From the NCBI RefSeq assembly GCF_021233055.1, contig NZ_CP089538.1, positions 1,841,501 to 1,905,500 of the forward strand: DNA of 64,000 bases, read 5' to 3'. Every line of letters begins with the position of its first letter. The first letter of the stretch is position 1. This document shows, one piece after another, positions 40,386 through 49,258 of this stretch. A model generated the notes under the pieces. That model had not been told where the DNA came from. It saw only the letters and a list, made by a program, of their open reading frames with translations, and searched no databases. The DNA comes from Spirosoma oryzicola. GTDB lineage: Bacteria; Bacteroidota; Bacteroidia; Cytophagales; Spirosomataceae. The translations under genes and the position numbers were made by a program.

Positions 40386-41163
40386 ATGCAACTCATTTCG
40401 TACAACATAAACGGTATTCGGGCGGCCATTCGCAACGGATTGACCGAGTGGCTTTCTCAGAATCAGTTTGATATACTTTGTTTTCAGGAAGTAAAAGCCA
40501 CTGCTGATGTTGTAGACTTATCGGTATTCGAGCAGCTAGGCTATCAGTACCACTCACTGGCACGCTGCCGAGAAGAAAGGCTATTCGGGCGTGGCTACCT
40601 TTTCAAAAATTGCACCGACCAACGTCATTATGGGGTGCGGTCTGGATGTGTACGACTGCGAAGGCCGTATCCTCCGTACCGACTTTGGCGACTGGACACT
40701 GCTGAACTGTTATTTTCCGTCTGGCACAACGGGTGAGGTACGGCAAGGCGTTAAAATGGAATTCCTTCGTGATTTTAACGAGTATGTGCAGGAACTGCGA
40801 AAAACTCGGCCCAAACTAATTGTCGTCGGCGACTACAACATTGCGCACACGGCCATTGACATTCACGATCCGGTGCGGAACAAAAACACAACGGGTTTTC
40901 TGCCCGAAGAGCGGGCCTGGATGGATCGCTGGTTTGCGGCTGGCATGACCGACGCGTTTCGGTACAAACACCCCGACGACGTGGCGTATAGCTGGTGGAG
41001 TTACCGGGCGGGTGCCCGAAGTGGCAACAAAGGCTGGCGCATCGACTATGCTTCCGTTACAGATAACCTACGCGATCAACTTGTTGATTGTCGGATGCTC
41101 CCGGATGCGGTTCACGCCGATCACTGCCCGGTATGGCTATCGCTGGACGTTTTGTCGAATTAG
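40386..41163 (+). pseudogene. xth: Exonuclease III (AP endonuclease) with a frameshift
   Basis: Two overlapping frames together make a normal ExoIII of about 258 residues. The first part (from MQLISYNINGIRAAIRNGL, with FDILCFQEVKA containing the metal Glu) ends its homology at about 40553. The second resumes at about 40558 with WHAAEKKGYSGVATFSKIAPTNV and contains VVGDYNIAHTAIDIHDP (Asp-Asn pair) and the C-terminal ADHCPVWLSL. One extra base, probably a C near 40555 in CACTCACTGG, explains the shift. It may be a real mutation, a sequencing error or (less likely) recoding. If real, the product would be inactive and AP-site repair by this enzyme lost. Confidence 0.85.
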
Positions 41164-41204
41164 AATCGTGTTGCTGCTTTTTGCGCCAGAAATAGCGTTT
41201 ATTT

Positions 41205-41798
41205 ATGAATTCCGGTTCCGAGTACTTTCTTATCTACAAACCATACCTGATGCTTTCGCAGTTTAGCCGGGAAGGTGACAAACCTACCCTGGCTGATCTG
41301 GACTACGATTTTCCGAACGACGTGTATCCGGTTGGGCGACTCGATGCCGACAGTGAAGGCTTGCTGCTCCTGACGAATGACAAACAACTGAATCACCGTC
41401 TGTTAAATCCTAAATTTCGGCACAACCGAACCTATTACGTACAGGTCGAGGGTACTTTGACCGACGATGCCTGCCGCCAATTAGCAGATGGCGTTACGAT
41501 TTCGGTCGATGGTAAACCTTACCATACGCTCCCCGCTACAGCGCGTCCGCTCGCAGATCCGCACTTGCCGGACCGAAATCCGCCCATTCGGTACCGGGCG
41601 GCTATTCCTACGTCCTGGCTGTCTATCGCGTTGCACGAAGGGAAAAACCGGCAAGTGCGCCGAATGACAGCTGCTGTGGGCTTTCCAACGCTTCGACTGG
41701 TTCGCTGGGCCATCGAAGACCTGACCGCCGAAGCGATGTTGCCCGGTCAGGTTAAGCCGTTGAGTCGGGTAGACCTGTTCCGGGGATTACGCTTGTAA
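41205..41798 (+). CDS. RsuA/RluE-type rRNA pseudouridine synthase
   Basis: A 197-residue enzyme of the RsuA family. The catalytic aspartate lies in VYPVGRLDADSEGLLLLTND. KFRHNRTYYVQVEG and LHEGKNRQVRRMTAAVGFPTLRLVRWAI are the other family blocks. It lacks an N-terminal S4 domain, as in RluE, which modifies uridine in 23S rRNA near position 2457. It starts 42 bp after the exonuclease gene and may be transcribed with it. RluE is the likely orthologue, but RluF/RsuA-like specificity cannot be excluded. Confidence 0.9.
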   Translation: MNSGSEYFLIYKPYLMLSQFSREGDKPTLADLDYDFPNDVYPVGRLDADSEGLLLLTNDKQLNHRLLNPKFRHNRTYYVQVEGTLTDDACRQLADGVTISVDGKPYHTLPATARPLADPHLPDRNPPIRYRAAIPTSWLSIALHEGKNRQVRRMTAAVGFPTLRLVRWAIEDLTAEAMLPGQVKPLSRVDLFRGLRL

Positions 41799-41909
41799 AA
41801 GACAAAATTCGGTTATCCTGCAACGCATGTAAGGCGCGTTGAGCCGGGTAGACGCATTCATTTCGTTGCATTTTTTAGTACCTTACCGGCAGGTTCTACT
41901 TCCTGCTCT

Positions 41910-42500
41910 ATGCCTCTTTTTTCTCGACAACTCCCTGACGCTGACTTGATGACCGGTATTCGGGCGGGCGGAACGCAGCGTCGGCTGTACGAAAATAAGT
42001 TGTACGAAAAATACGCTTACCTGATTGCCGATGGTACCCGCAAGCATCGTTTAGGCGAAGACGAATGTGCCAGTGCCTATTCCGACGCTGTGCTGACAGT
42101 TATCGAACACGTCGCCAGTGACCGATTTGAAGGACGTTCTGAACTCAAAACGTATCTGTATCAAATATTCACGAACAAATGTGTTGACGCAATCCGAAAA
42201 AAGACGACTAATCGGAGTAGTGTCCATGATGCGCTTTCACTTGATGACTCGCTCCTGCAACTGCCCGACGCAGCCCGGTCGGCTATCCAGCACCTCATTG
42301 CTCAGAGTGATGTAGATCGGCTTTACCGCCATTTGCAGGACTTGGGTGACAAATGCCGGGCCATGATCCTGTCGTGGGGCGAAGGATATTCGGACGATGA
42401 AATCGCTCAGGCACTCGGTTACAACTCAGCCGCTGTTGCTAAAACCAGTCGATTGCGTTGCTTAGACAAACTCCGTGAACGTTTTCGCGATATTTTATGA
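41910..42500 (+). CDS. Sigma-70 family (ECF-like) RNA polymerase sigma factor
   Basis: A 196-residue sigma factor. Region 2 spans about 25-95, with YEKYAYLIADGTRKHRLGEDECASAYSDAVLTVIEHV and the DNA-melting segment FEGRSELKTYLYQIFTNKCVDAIRKK. Region 4 is near 135-195, with RLYRHLQDLGDKCRAMILSWGEGYSDDEIAQALGYNSAAVAKTSRLRCLDKL as helix-turn-helix. It overlaps the next gene by 4 bp (ATGA), and that gene has the form of an anti-sigma factor. A short hairpin GCAGG-N8-CCTGC (41889-41906) precedes the start. Confidence 0.9.
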   Translation: MPLFSRQLPDADLMTGIRAGGTQRRLYENKLYEKYAYLIADGTRKHRLGEDECASAYSDAVLTVIEHVASDRFEGRSELKTYLYQIFTNKCVDAIRKKTTNRSSVHDALSLDDSLLQLPDAARSAIQHLIAQSDVDRLYRHLQDLGDKCRAMILSWGEGYSDDEIAQALGYNSAAVAKTSRLRCLDKLRERFRDIL

Positions 42501-43237
42501 ATACAGACCTTGAGACAATAGAGAATTACGTAAACGGTCAGCTTTCGGCTGAAGACCGGGCGCAATTCGAAGCAACCCTTCGAACGGACCCTGCTCTGGC
42601 GGACGCGTTGGCTTTTTACGTCATGTCGAAGCGGGTGGCACAGGCGCAGGCCCGTGAGCAACGTCTTCGCGAATTCGATGCTTTACGTAATAAAAACGCC
42701 CGTATCGGCCAGCGAATCACCGGTACGTGGATACTGTATGCAGCGGCTGCCTGTATTGTCTTCCTGCTTGGTCTGAGCTGGTATTTTTTTAGCCTGTCAA
42801 CAGAGCCAGCAGCGGTAGCCAGCCAACAGGTTGACGCGTACATCACTGCCCAGTTTAGCCAACTGCCAACTACGATGGATGCGCGCTCGGACAGCCTGAA
42901 AATAGGCGTTGATTTGTTCAACAAAGGCAATTTGGGGGAAGCCGCTACCGTCTTTGGGGGTATCCTGGCGCAGCATCCCGACAACGACACAGCCTTAAAA
43001 TATGCGGGTATTGTTTCCCTCCGGCAGGGAAATTACGACAAAGCCATCGACCAGTTTGACCGCCTTAGCCAGCGAACCGATCTGTACGCCAACCCAGGCT
43101 TATTCTACAAAAGTCTGACGCTGCTGAAGCGCGGACGACCGATGGATAAAAGCCAGGCCGAAAAATTGCTTCGTGAGTTGATTAGCAGGAATTTAGAAGG
43201 AAAACGGGAGGCCCAAGAGTTGCTGAAAACGTTGTGA
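42497..43237 (+). CDS. Membrane anti-sigma-like protein with periplasmic TPR repeats
   Basis: A 246-residue, single-pass membrane protein. The cytoplasmic N-terminus (LETIENYVNGQLSAEDRAQFEATLRTDPALADALAFY) is the helical pattern of Bacteroidota anti-sigma factors without a zinc finger. One transmembrane helix (about 78-98) follows. The outer part (about 125-245) contains tetratricopeptide-like repeats (DLFNKGNLGEAATVFGGILAQHPDNDTALKYAGIVSLRQGNYDKAIDQFDRL). It overlaps the sigma gene by 4 bp, so the two are co-translated. It probably holds the sigma factor at the membrane until a signal acts on the TPR part. Confidence 0.85.
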   Translation: MNTDLETIENYVNGQLSAEDRAQFEATLRTDPALADALAFYVMSKRVAQAQAREQRLREFDALRNKNARIGQRITGTWILYAAAACIVFLLGLSWYFFSLSTEPAAVASQQVDAYITAQFSQLPTTMDARSDSLKIGVDLFNKGNLGEAATVFGGILAQHPDNDTALKYAGIVSLRQGNYDKAIDQFDRLSQRTDLYANPGLFYKSLTLLKRGRPMDKSQAEKLLRELISRNLEGKREAQELLKTL

Positions 43238-43316
43238 GGAAGAATGGCTTCGCGGAATCTGGTTAGCACGAGTCAAATCGGTTTGTTCCGCTATTTATAT
43301 CTATTCTTATTTCTCT

Positions 43317-44774
43317 ATGCTTCCGACGCGAAAAATACCCCCTCTGAGAACGCCCTATGAGATTGTTCCTAACCAATTATCGAATCGCAAACTCCTAGAG
43401 ATAGACAGACGAACAAAAGATCGGTCAGCAAGGATTTTTCCTAACAGGGTTCGCGTCGATCAGCGTGGACGGCTTATCAACCCTACTCAATTTATTATAG
43501 CAGGCATAGGGCGCGACATCGACCAGTTTACCGAAGGCCGTGAACTTTGGTTACAGGCTCCCAAAGGAGGAATAGGACAGCAATCAGAACGGAAAAAGGT
43601 TAAGGTTATTAAGTCCCGGAAATGCTGTCCGGACGGGAAGCGCTATGTGCTGTTGGAAGCCTTGGAGTCGTCTCTGGATAGTCTGGAAGGACAAGAGACC
43701 ATTATTTACGAAAGTAGTACGTCGCCCAACGGCATTGGCGTTATTCATCCCGGCGGATCAAATCCCGGCGGCAAGGATCACTCAGGACAGGTAAATACCT
43801 ATGGCGTGAATTTGCTGGTCAGAGCTAGAAACGAAGATACTACGCCCTCACTGGCAGAAATAAGAGATATAAGGAAAGTCGCTACCTACGAGCGCGATGC
43901 CGTGCGCAAAAGGCTGAACGTAGCTGTCTTGGACTCTGGTATTCTCTTCACAAATCCATTACCAGCAGATGCACCAACGGATTGCATCAATAGCCAGTTT
44001 GTAGGTTGGGATTTCGTTCACGACAGTCCCTTTCCGGTTGACGATCATAAGGGGTTGCACGGAACAAAGATTAGTACGATCATCAAACACTACGCGCCCG
44101 ACGCCGGAATCATTCCTGTCAAAATATCGAACACAAACGGTAGTCTGACGCTGTACGATGCGCTTTGCGGACTAGAATACGCGCGTTGTCAAGGTGCTAC
44201 GATCATCAATGCCAGTTGGTCGTTTACGGGGGCAAGCGAAGCCGTAGCTGGTAATGAAACCGATTTTCCACTTTTGTGGAAGGCCGTTAAATCGCTGACG
44301 GACGCTGGAGTTATCGTTGTGGCTGCGGCCGGAAACAAAAACCAGTACGACCATCCGGATGGTCATATTACCACGCCTAGAATTTACCCAGCCTGCTACA
44401 GTGACAAACAGGATAAACTATTCACCATAACAACCGTCAGGCATCAGCCGGCTGACCCTTCGGCTGGAATCAGGAAACCAAAATATATTGCGTTTGAAAA
44501 TTACTCGCCTGATTTTGTCGATACAGGCGTATTGGCCGATGCGGACTCGAAAGAAACCCCAGGCCGGTTTAGCATACCGGGTTTTTTAGGGAGCTATCAG
44601 GGATCATCGTTCGCAACGCCGATTGTGGTAGCCAAAATGGTTAATGCGCTACTGGCAGGAACAAGCTATTCTGTTACAAAGGAAGAATTACTGGAAAAGC
44701 TGGATGGATTCACGGCGAAAGAGGCTGATCTGGCGTACGCTATTCGGGAGAAGAGTTGCTATATCAACGTGTAA
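43317..44774 (+). CDS. Subtilisin-like S8 serine peptidase
   Basis: A 485-residue peptidase with the complete triad: Asp206 in VAVLDSGILF, His248 in GLHGTKIS and Ser431 in GSSFATPIV. The oxyanion Asn is in VVAAAGNKN. It has no signal peptide, and a roughly 190-residue N-terminal domain of its own (about 40-185) precedes the catalytic part. This suggests cytoplasmic action rather than secretion. It lies 79 bp after the anti-sigma gene and overlaps the start of the CHAT gene, so the four genes look like one unit. Its substrate could be a partner in the locus. That is inference. Confidence 0.93.
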   Translation: MLPTRKIPPLRTPYEIVPNQLSNRKLLEIDRRTKDRSARIFPNRVRVDQRGRLINPTQFIIAGIGRDIDQFTEGRELWLQAPKGGIGQQSERKKVKVIKSRKCCPDGKRYVLLEALESSLDSLEGQETIIYESSTSPNGIGVIHPGGSNPGGKDHSGQVNTYGVNLLVRARNEDTTPSLAEIRDIRKVATYERDAVRKRLNVAVLDSGILFTNPLPADAPTDCINSQFVGWDFVHDSPFPVDDHKGLHGTKISTIIKHYAPDAGIIPVKISNTNGSLTLYDALCGLEYARCQGATIINASWSFTGASEAVAGNETDFPLLWKAVKSLTDAGVIVVAAAGNKNQYDHPDGHITTPRIYPACYSDKQDKLFTITTVRHQPADPSAGIRKPKYIAFENYSPDFVDTGVLADADSKETPGRFSIPGFLGSYQGSSFATPIVVAKMVNALLAGTSYSVTKEELLEKLDGFTAKEADLAYAIREKSCYINV

Positions 44775-47508
44775 GACGGTTATTTTTTTAGTGCTGTTTT
44801 GCGTCAATAATGCTCAGGCTCAGTGCGTCAGTCGTGCTGAGCTTTTGGCGTTACTGGATTCTGCACGATCCTATTCGTATGTTGAGCAAGTACCCCGGCT
44901 TTCGGTGATCGTAACAACCTGGAAGCAATGCCATTACGTCCGGGATTCGGCTTACGTAACTGTTCTGCTCGACCGCGCAAAAGCGTATTTCCGAACGAAT
45001 GATATTCAGCAGGCCATCGGTGATCTGAATGAAGTGGTTAGCCTGTACAAGCGAAAGAATCCTTCGTTGAGCCGTAGCGATCAGATTAAAGCTTATTATC
45101 GTTTAGGCTTTTACTGGAAAACGGTAAACAACTTCGAGGATGCTCGAAAAGCGTCGGAGCAAGCGGTAAAGTTGAACGGTGATCAGCCCAGTAGCTGGGC
45201 GTCATTTGCCAGCAATACCCTGGCGTACGTTCATTATTCCGTCGGGGAATACCAGAAAGCGCTGAATTATGCCGAGCAGGGAATGTACGAAGCCCGAAAA
45301 GCGGGCGATGATGTGGCCTATCTCGAAAATTGGTGCGAAAAAATAAAAGCGTTGGTCGCTTTGGGCGATGACCGAAAAGCCGCAACAGAAATAGATCAGG
45401 CGGTCAGGCAAACGCGGACTATTCCGGAATCAGACTATTATCTGGCGTTGTTGCTAACCCATAAAGCGAACTGGGAAAACCGGAATAACCACCCTCAGGC
45501 AGCCTTTGCGGATTACAAAAGGGCGGTAGACGTTAACAGGAAAAATAAGGATCAGGACGGCATCGCGAACAGTTGCATTGATACGGGCTACTTCCTCTAC
45601 AGCCAGAGTGATTGGGTCGGCGCCCTGCGGTATTATCAGGAAGCGTTGCGAGTAGCTTCTGACCCGTATGTCAGGCTTCGCATTCTCGACAACATAGGCG
45701 CTGTATACTGGCAGAAGAAACAATATGAAGTAGCGCTAACCTACTATCAGTCAGGACTGAATGCCATACCCCTACGGTTTAGCAAACGTCAGGTGTCGGC
45801 CTTGCCGGATGCGCAACTGGTCAGGGCGGCCTCTCAGAAAGAATTTATCCTTACGCTCATTCAGGACAAGGCCGACACCTGGCTCGATTACGCGAAGGCT
45901 ACCGCAAATCGGCAGCGGTTGCAGCATGCACTTGATACCTACAAGGTGGCCGATCAGATGATTGATTTCATGCGCTGGGAGCACACCGGTCAGCAGTCGA
46001 AGTTGTACTGGCGTCATAAGACGCGGGTCTTGTACGAACGGGCGATTGAAACCTGCCTCCGACTCAACAATCCGGACGAAGCCTTCCGTTTTCTGGAAAA
46101 AAGCCGAGCCGTGCTGTTAGCCGATAAGCTCAACGAGCTGGGCGCTCGTCAGAAACTGGCTCCCCAGTTGATTGCCAAAGAGCAGCAATTGCGGCAGGCC
46201 GTAGTCAATCAGCAGCTCAAACTTGCCGGTCTACCAACTGACGACAACGGTTATTTACAAGCCCGGACAACGCTGCTGGCTAAGCAGGACAGCCTGGAGT
46301 CGTTTCTGAAACAACTTGAAACGTCGAATCCGGCCTACTATCAGTACAAATACGACAATGCGATCACCTCTTTGCCAACACTGCGCCAATACCTGAAAAA
46401 AACGCAGAGTTCACTCATTACGTATTTTATAGGCGACAGTGCTTTGTACCTGATGGGCGTAACCGCCGATACGGCTATCCTGCGTAAACAGTCAATCCAG
46501 GACTACAACCGAGCGGTAGGCCAGTTTGCGCAGTTGCTGGCGAGTCCGGATGCAATGAATAAGCGCGCTACGGTTGACCGGTTTCTTGCACTCAGTAATA
46601 GCCTTTATCGCCAGTTGTTAAGTCCTTTATCGTTGCCGAAAGGCCGCGTCGTGATTTTGCCGGATGGTTTCTTTGTACCGTTTGATGCACTGAGTCGCTC
46701 GGCTAATCAGCCGGATTATGCCGTCACCGATTATGCGTTCAGCTACGCTTATTCAGCTAGTTTGTTGCTTAAGAACAGCCATAAGCAATCAACTGCACCG
46801 AGTTTTGGAACGGCTGATTTTCTGGGAGTGGCACCGGTGGACTTTGCTCCCAAACTAAAGCAGGTCGCATTGGCTGGCTCCGATGTAGCCATAAAGTCGA
46901 TTGCCGAACGGTTCCGCTCACCCACGCTGCTGACTTACAAAGCCGCTACCCGGCACGCTTTTCAGCAGGAAGTGCAGCGCTATCCGGTCGTTCTTCTGTT
47001 CACCCACGCCAATGCCGACAGCACCGATCAGGAACCGACACTTTATTTCGCCGACTCAACTCTGCGCCTTTCCGATCTGGGCGACGGCGCACTGCCCAAC
47101 GCGCAGCTGGTTGTACTGGCCGCCTGTAAAACGGGTATTGGCGCTAACCAGCAGGGCGAAGGCGTGTTCAGTCTGGCACGCGGCTTTTCGGCGTTGGGTG
47201 TACCCAGTGTGCTGACCACGCTGTGGAGCGTACAAAATCAGGCTACCTATAAGTTAACCAGCCTCTTTCACAAACAGCTTGACGAGGGTTGGCCCAAAGA
47301 TATTGCTCTGCAACGAGCGAAACAGGAGTGGCTCGCTCAGGCTGAGGGAATGAATCAACTGCCCAACTATTGGGCAGGATTAATTATTGTCGGCGATACC
47401 GAACCCTTGTCACGCGTTAACTACTCGCTTTGGGGTGGTGTCGGGCTGCTGGTGTTTCTGGTCGGAATTGGTAGCTGGCGTTACTTGCGTAGCCGTTCAA
47501 TTCGTTAA
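44704..47508 (+). CDS. TPR-CHAT caspase-like protein with C-terminal membrane helix
   Basis: A protein of about 934 residues (ATG at 44704). The start is uncertain: 44644 and a GTG at 44791 are alternatives. It overlaps the subtilase gene by 71 bp and carries a signal-like segment TVIFLVLFCVNNAQAQ. Tetratricopeptide repeats fill about residues 60-420, with coiled helical linkers to 560. The CHAT domain (about 600-900) has the caspase-type dyad His768 in VVLLFTHANAD and Cys808 in VVLAACKTG, then FSLARGFSALGVPSVLTTLWSV. A transmembrane helix near the end (WGGVGLLVFLVGIGSWRYL) anchors it. CHAT enzymes are caspase-like proteases, such as the TPR-CHAT of type III-E CRISPR. Here it closes the sigma/TPR/S8 cluster. 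Confidence 0.92.
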   Translation: MDSRRKRLIWRTLFGRRVAISTCKTVIFLVLFCVNNAQAQCVSRAELLALLDSARSYSYVEQVPRLSVIVTTWKQCHYVRDSAYVTVLLDRAKAYFRTNDIQQAIGDLNEVVSLYKRKNPSLSRSDQIKAYYRLGFYWKTVNNFEDARKASEQAVKLNGDQPSSWASFASNTLAYVHYSVGEYQKALNYAEQGMYEARKAGDDVAYLENWCEKIKALVALGDDRKAATEIDQAVRQTRTIPESDYYLALLLTHKANWENRNNHPQAAFADYKRAVDVNRKNKDQDGIANSCIDTGYFLYSQSDWVGALRYYQEALRVASDPYVRLRILDNIGAVYWQKKQYEVALTYYQSGLNAIPLRFSKRQVSALPDAQLVRAASQKEFILTLIQDKADTWLDYAKATANRQRLQHALDTYKVADQMIDFMRWEHTGQQSKLYWRHKTRVLYERAIETCLRLNNPDEAFRFLEKSRAVLLADKLNELGARQKLAPQLIAKEQQLRQAVVNQQLKLAGLPTDDNGYLQARTTLLAKQDSLESFLKQLETSNPAYYQYKYDNAITSLPTLRQYLKKTQSSLITYFIGDSALYLMGVTADTAILRKQSIQDYNRAVGQFAQLLASPDAMNKRATVDRFLALSNSLYRQLLSPLSLPKGRVVILPDGFFVPFDALSRSANQPDYAVTDYAFSYAYSASLLLKNSHKQSTAPSFGTADFLGVAPVDFAPKLKQVALAGSDVAIKSIAERFRSPTLLTYKAATRHAFQQEVQRYPVVLLFTHANADSTDQEPTLYFADSTLRLSDLGDGALPNAQLVVLAACKTGIGANQQGEGVFSLARGFSALGVPSVLTTLWSVQNQATYKLTSLFHKQLDEGWPKDIALQRAKQEWLAQAEGMNQLPNYWAGLIIVGDTEPLSRVNYSLWGGVGLLVFLVGIGSWRYLRSRSIR

Positions 47509-47514
47509 ATCAAG

Positions 47515-48135
47515 CTAGCCGCCGGTTACGGTAAACCCTTCGCCTAGTTTAAATACTTCCTTTAAACATTGAGCGGTCAATACGGAATCTTCCAGCGCAT
47601 TGTGAAAACCATCTTCGCGGGCAAAGCCAAAATAATTGGCAATGGCTGTCAGACTCAAACGATCCGGCACTTTACGACCGTTCGTTTTCAGAATCCGGAA
47701 GGTAAAATAAGCCAGCGTATGCAAATCGATCAGCACGCGCGAGTAGGGCCATTTCAGCTTTTCGTATCGGTACGCTTCTTTCAGAAAGTTAATGTCATTG
47801 ATAACGCTTTGCCCGCAGATAATCACGTCGCGCAAGAATGGCGTCCGATCCAATTGACCTTTGGGAACGCGTATGTTGAGTTGCTGACAGATCCATTCTT
47901 CCATCTCGGGTAGTACATCGTAGATCATCGGAGCATCCTGCAAATCCGCGAGCGAGAGGTTATGAATTTTCTCGGAAGCCGACGAAAAGGCTTCTTCATT
48001 TTCAGGGTAAACGTTGGTCAGGTAGCGTCCTTTCTCATTCCAGCCGTCGTCGAAAAGAACGGCACCAATCTGAATAATTTCGTTGTAGTCCGGTTCGGGC
48101 CCGGTCATTTCGAGGTCAAGTACTAAAAAAGGCAT
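47515..48135 (-). CDS. DEDDh-type exonuclease (DnaQ-like)
   Basis: A 206-residue 3'-5' exonuclease. The metal residues are in VLDLEMTGPEPDYNEIIQIGAV (Asp and Glu), GQSVINDINFLKEAY (Asp) and GFHNALEDSVLTAQCL (His and Asp), making the DEDDh set. It resembles the DnaQ-epsilon or oligoribonuclease type. The role could be proofreading or small RNA/DNA clean-up. It converges on the CHAT gene with 6 bp between stops and has a 270-bp intergenic region upstream, shared with the CvfB-like gene. Confidence 0.9.
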   Translation of the reverse strand: MPFLVLDLEMTGPEPDYNEIIQIGAVLFDDGWNEKGRYLTNVYPENEEAFSSASEKIHNLSLADLQDAPMIYDVLPEMEEWICQQLNIRVPKGQLDRTPFLRDVIICGQSVINDINFLKEAYRYEKLKWPYSRVLIDLHTLAYFTFRILKTNGRKVPDRLSLTAIANYFGFAREDGFHNALEDSVLTAQCLKEVFKLGEGFTVTGG

Positions 48136-48372
48136 GGCAGATTCGTTAACTATTTCGGCGAAAAGTTAACGGATTTATTTTTGAAAAATATACTGGAAAA
48201 CTATCCGCCAATTTTTCGAAATTGACTGTTCAGCGGCTACCAGGAACGTACACGTTTACTAACCAAACGAACCGTTGGCGTTCTCTATTGTTTTACTAGA
48301 CATGAAGTCGGCAACCCATATTTGGCGACGGGCGTTTGTCGCGAGTATAGTCGGAGCGCCGTGATTTGTCGT

Positions 48373-48380
48373 TACTTTTG
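48373..48380 (+). promoter_or_regulatory. Bacteroidota -7 box TACTTTTG before the CvfB-like gene
   Basis: An exact TAnnTTTG match 26 bp upstream of the ATG at 48406. No matching -33 element is obvious. The rest of the 48136-48405 intergenic region shows nothing further. Confidence 0.5.
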
Positions 48381-48405
48381 CCAGAAACATTTGCAAACTT
48401 AAGTT

Positions 48406-49248
48406 ATGATTGAAATCGGCCGCATGAACAAGCTTACGGCTTTGCGTGCTACCAGCGTTGGGTTTTTCCTGGGTGAATCGGATTCCTACAATAGCCCGGA
48501 CGATGTGTTACTGCCGAATAAATACGTTCCGGCGTCATTGGCGGTCGGGGATGAAATCGAGGTTTTCATCTACACCGACTCCGAAGACCGGCCTATTGCC
48601 ACGACGCTGACACCGCACATCATGCGCGACGAGTTTGCTCCGTTGCCTGTTGTGTCGGTTACCAACGTCGGTGCTTTTCTGGACTGGGGATTAGAAAAAG
48701 ATTTGCTGGTCCCTTTTCGGGAGCAAAGCCGTCCGATGGTTGTCGGTAAGTGGTACGTCGTTTACATGTATCTCGATAAGGATACCGGTCGGTTGGTGGC
48801 TTCCAGCAAGGTAAGCCGGTTTCTTGACGATGATGTGTCTGATTTGTGCAAAGGCGATGACGTTGATTTACTGGTGTATGAAAGTACCGATCTTGGTTTT
48901 AATGTCATTATCAATGATCGCTTTCAGGGCTTGCTGTATCATACGGGAATTTTTCGACCCGTACAACCCGGCGACCGGATGCCAGGGTTTATCAAACACA
49001 TTCGCGACGATAAGCTGATTGATGTCAGCCTACAGCAGGAAGGTTTTCAGAACGTTGAACCCAGCGCGCAACAGATTTTGGATGCACTGAACGCTAATAA
49101 CGGCTTTCTGCCTTTGAACGATAAGAGCGACCCTCAGCTCATCTACCAAACGCTGGAAATGAGCAAGAAAACGTTCAAGAAGGCAATTGGAACGCTGTAC
49201 AAAGAGCGGAAAATTGTTATTCAGAACGACGGAATTGCGTTGGTGTAA
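48406..49248 (+). CDS. CvfB-type S1 RNA-binding protein
   Basis: A 280-residue protein of the CvfB (YitL) family. It has three S1-like barrels and a C-terminal winged helix. Matching segments are VGFFLGESDSYNSPDDVLLPNKYVPASLAVGDEIEVFIYTDSEDRPIATT, SVTNVGAFLDWGLEKDLLVPFREQ and NDRFQGLLYHTGIF. The winged helix is SKKTFKKAIGTLYKERKIVI. It binds RNA and affects gene expression in other bacteria. It is a single gene. Confidence 0.92.
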   Translation: MIEIGRMNKLTALRATSVGFFLGESDSYNSPDDVLLPNKYVPASLAVGDEIEVFIYTDSEDRPIATTLTPHIMRDEFAPLPVVSVTNVGAFLDWGLEKDLLVPFREQSRPMVVGKWYVVYMYLDKDTGRLVASSKVSRFLDDDVSDLCKGDDVDLLVYESTDLGFNVIINDRFQGLLYHTGIFRPVQPGDRMPGFIKHIRDDKLIDVSLQQEGFQNVEPSAQQILDALNANNGFLPLNDKSDPQLIYQTLEMSKKTFKKAIGTLYKERKIVIQNDGIALV

Positions 49249-49258
49249 ACGCAGTTCA

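Noticed and set aside
40386..41163. Programmed ribosomal frameshift in xth
   Set aside because: No slippery heptamer or downstream pseudoknot is evident, and ExoIII is not known to use recoding. A mutation or read error is simpler.
41910..47508. Type III-E CRISPR locus
   Set aside because: The TPR-CHAT and sigma parts are similar in idea, but I see no effector nuclease, cas1/cas2 or repeat array in the window.
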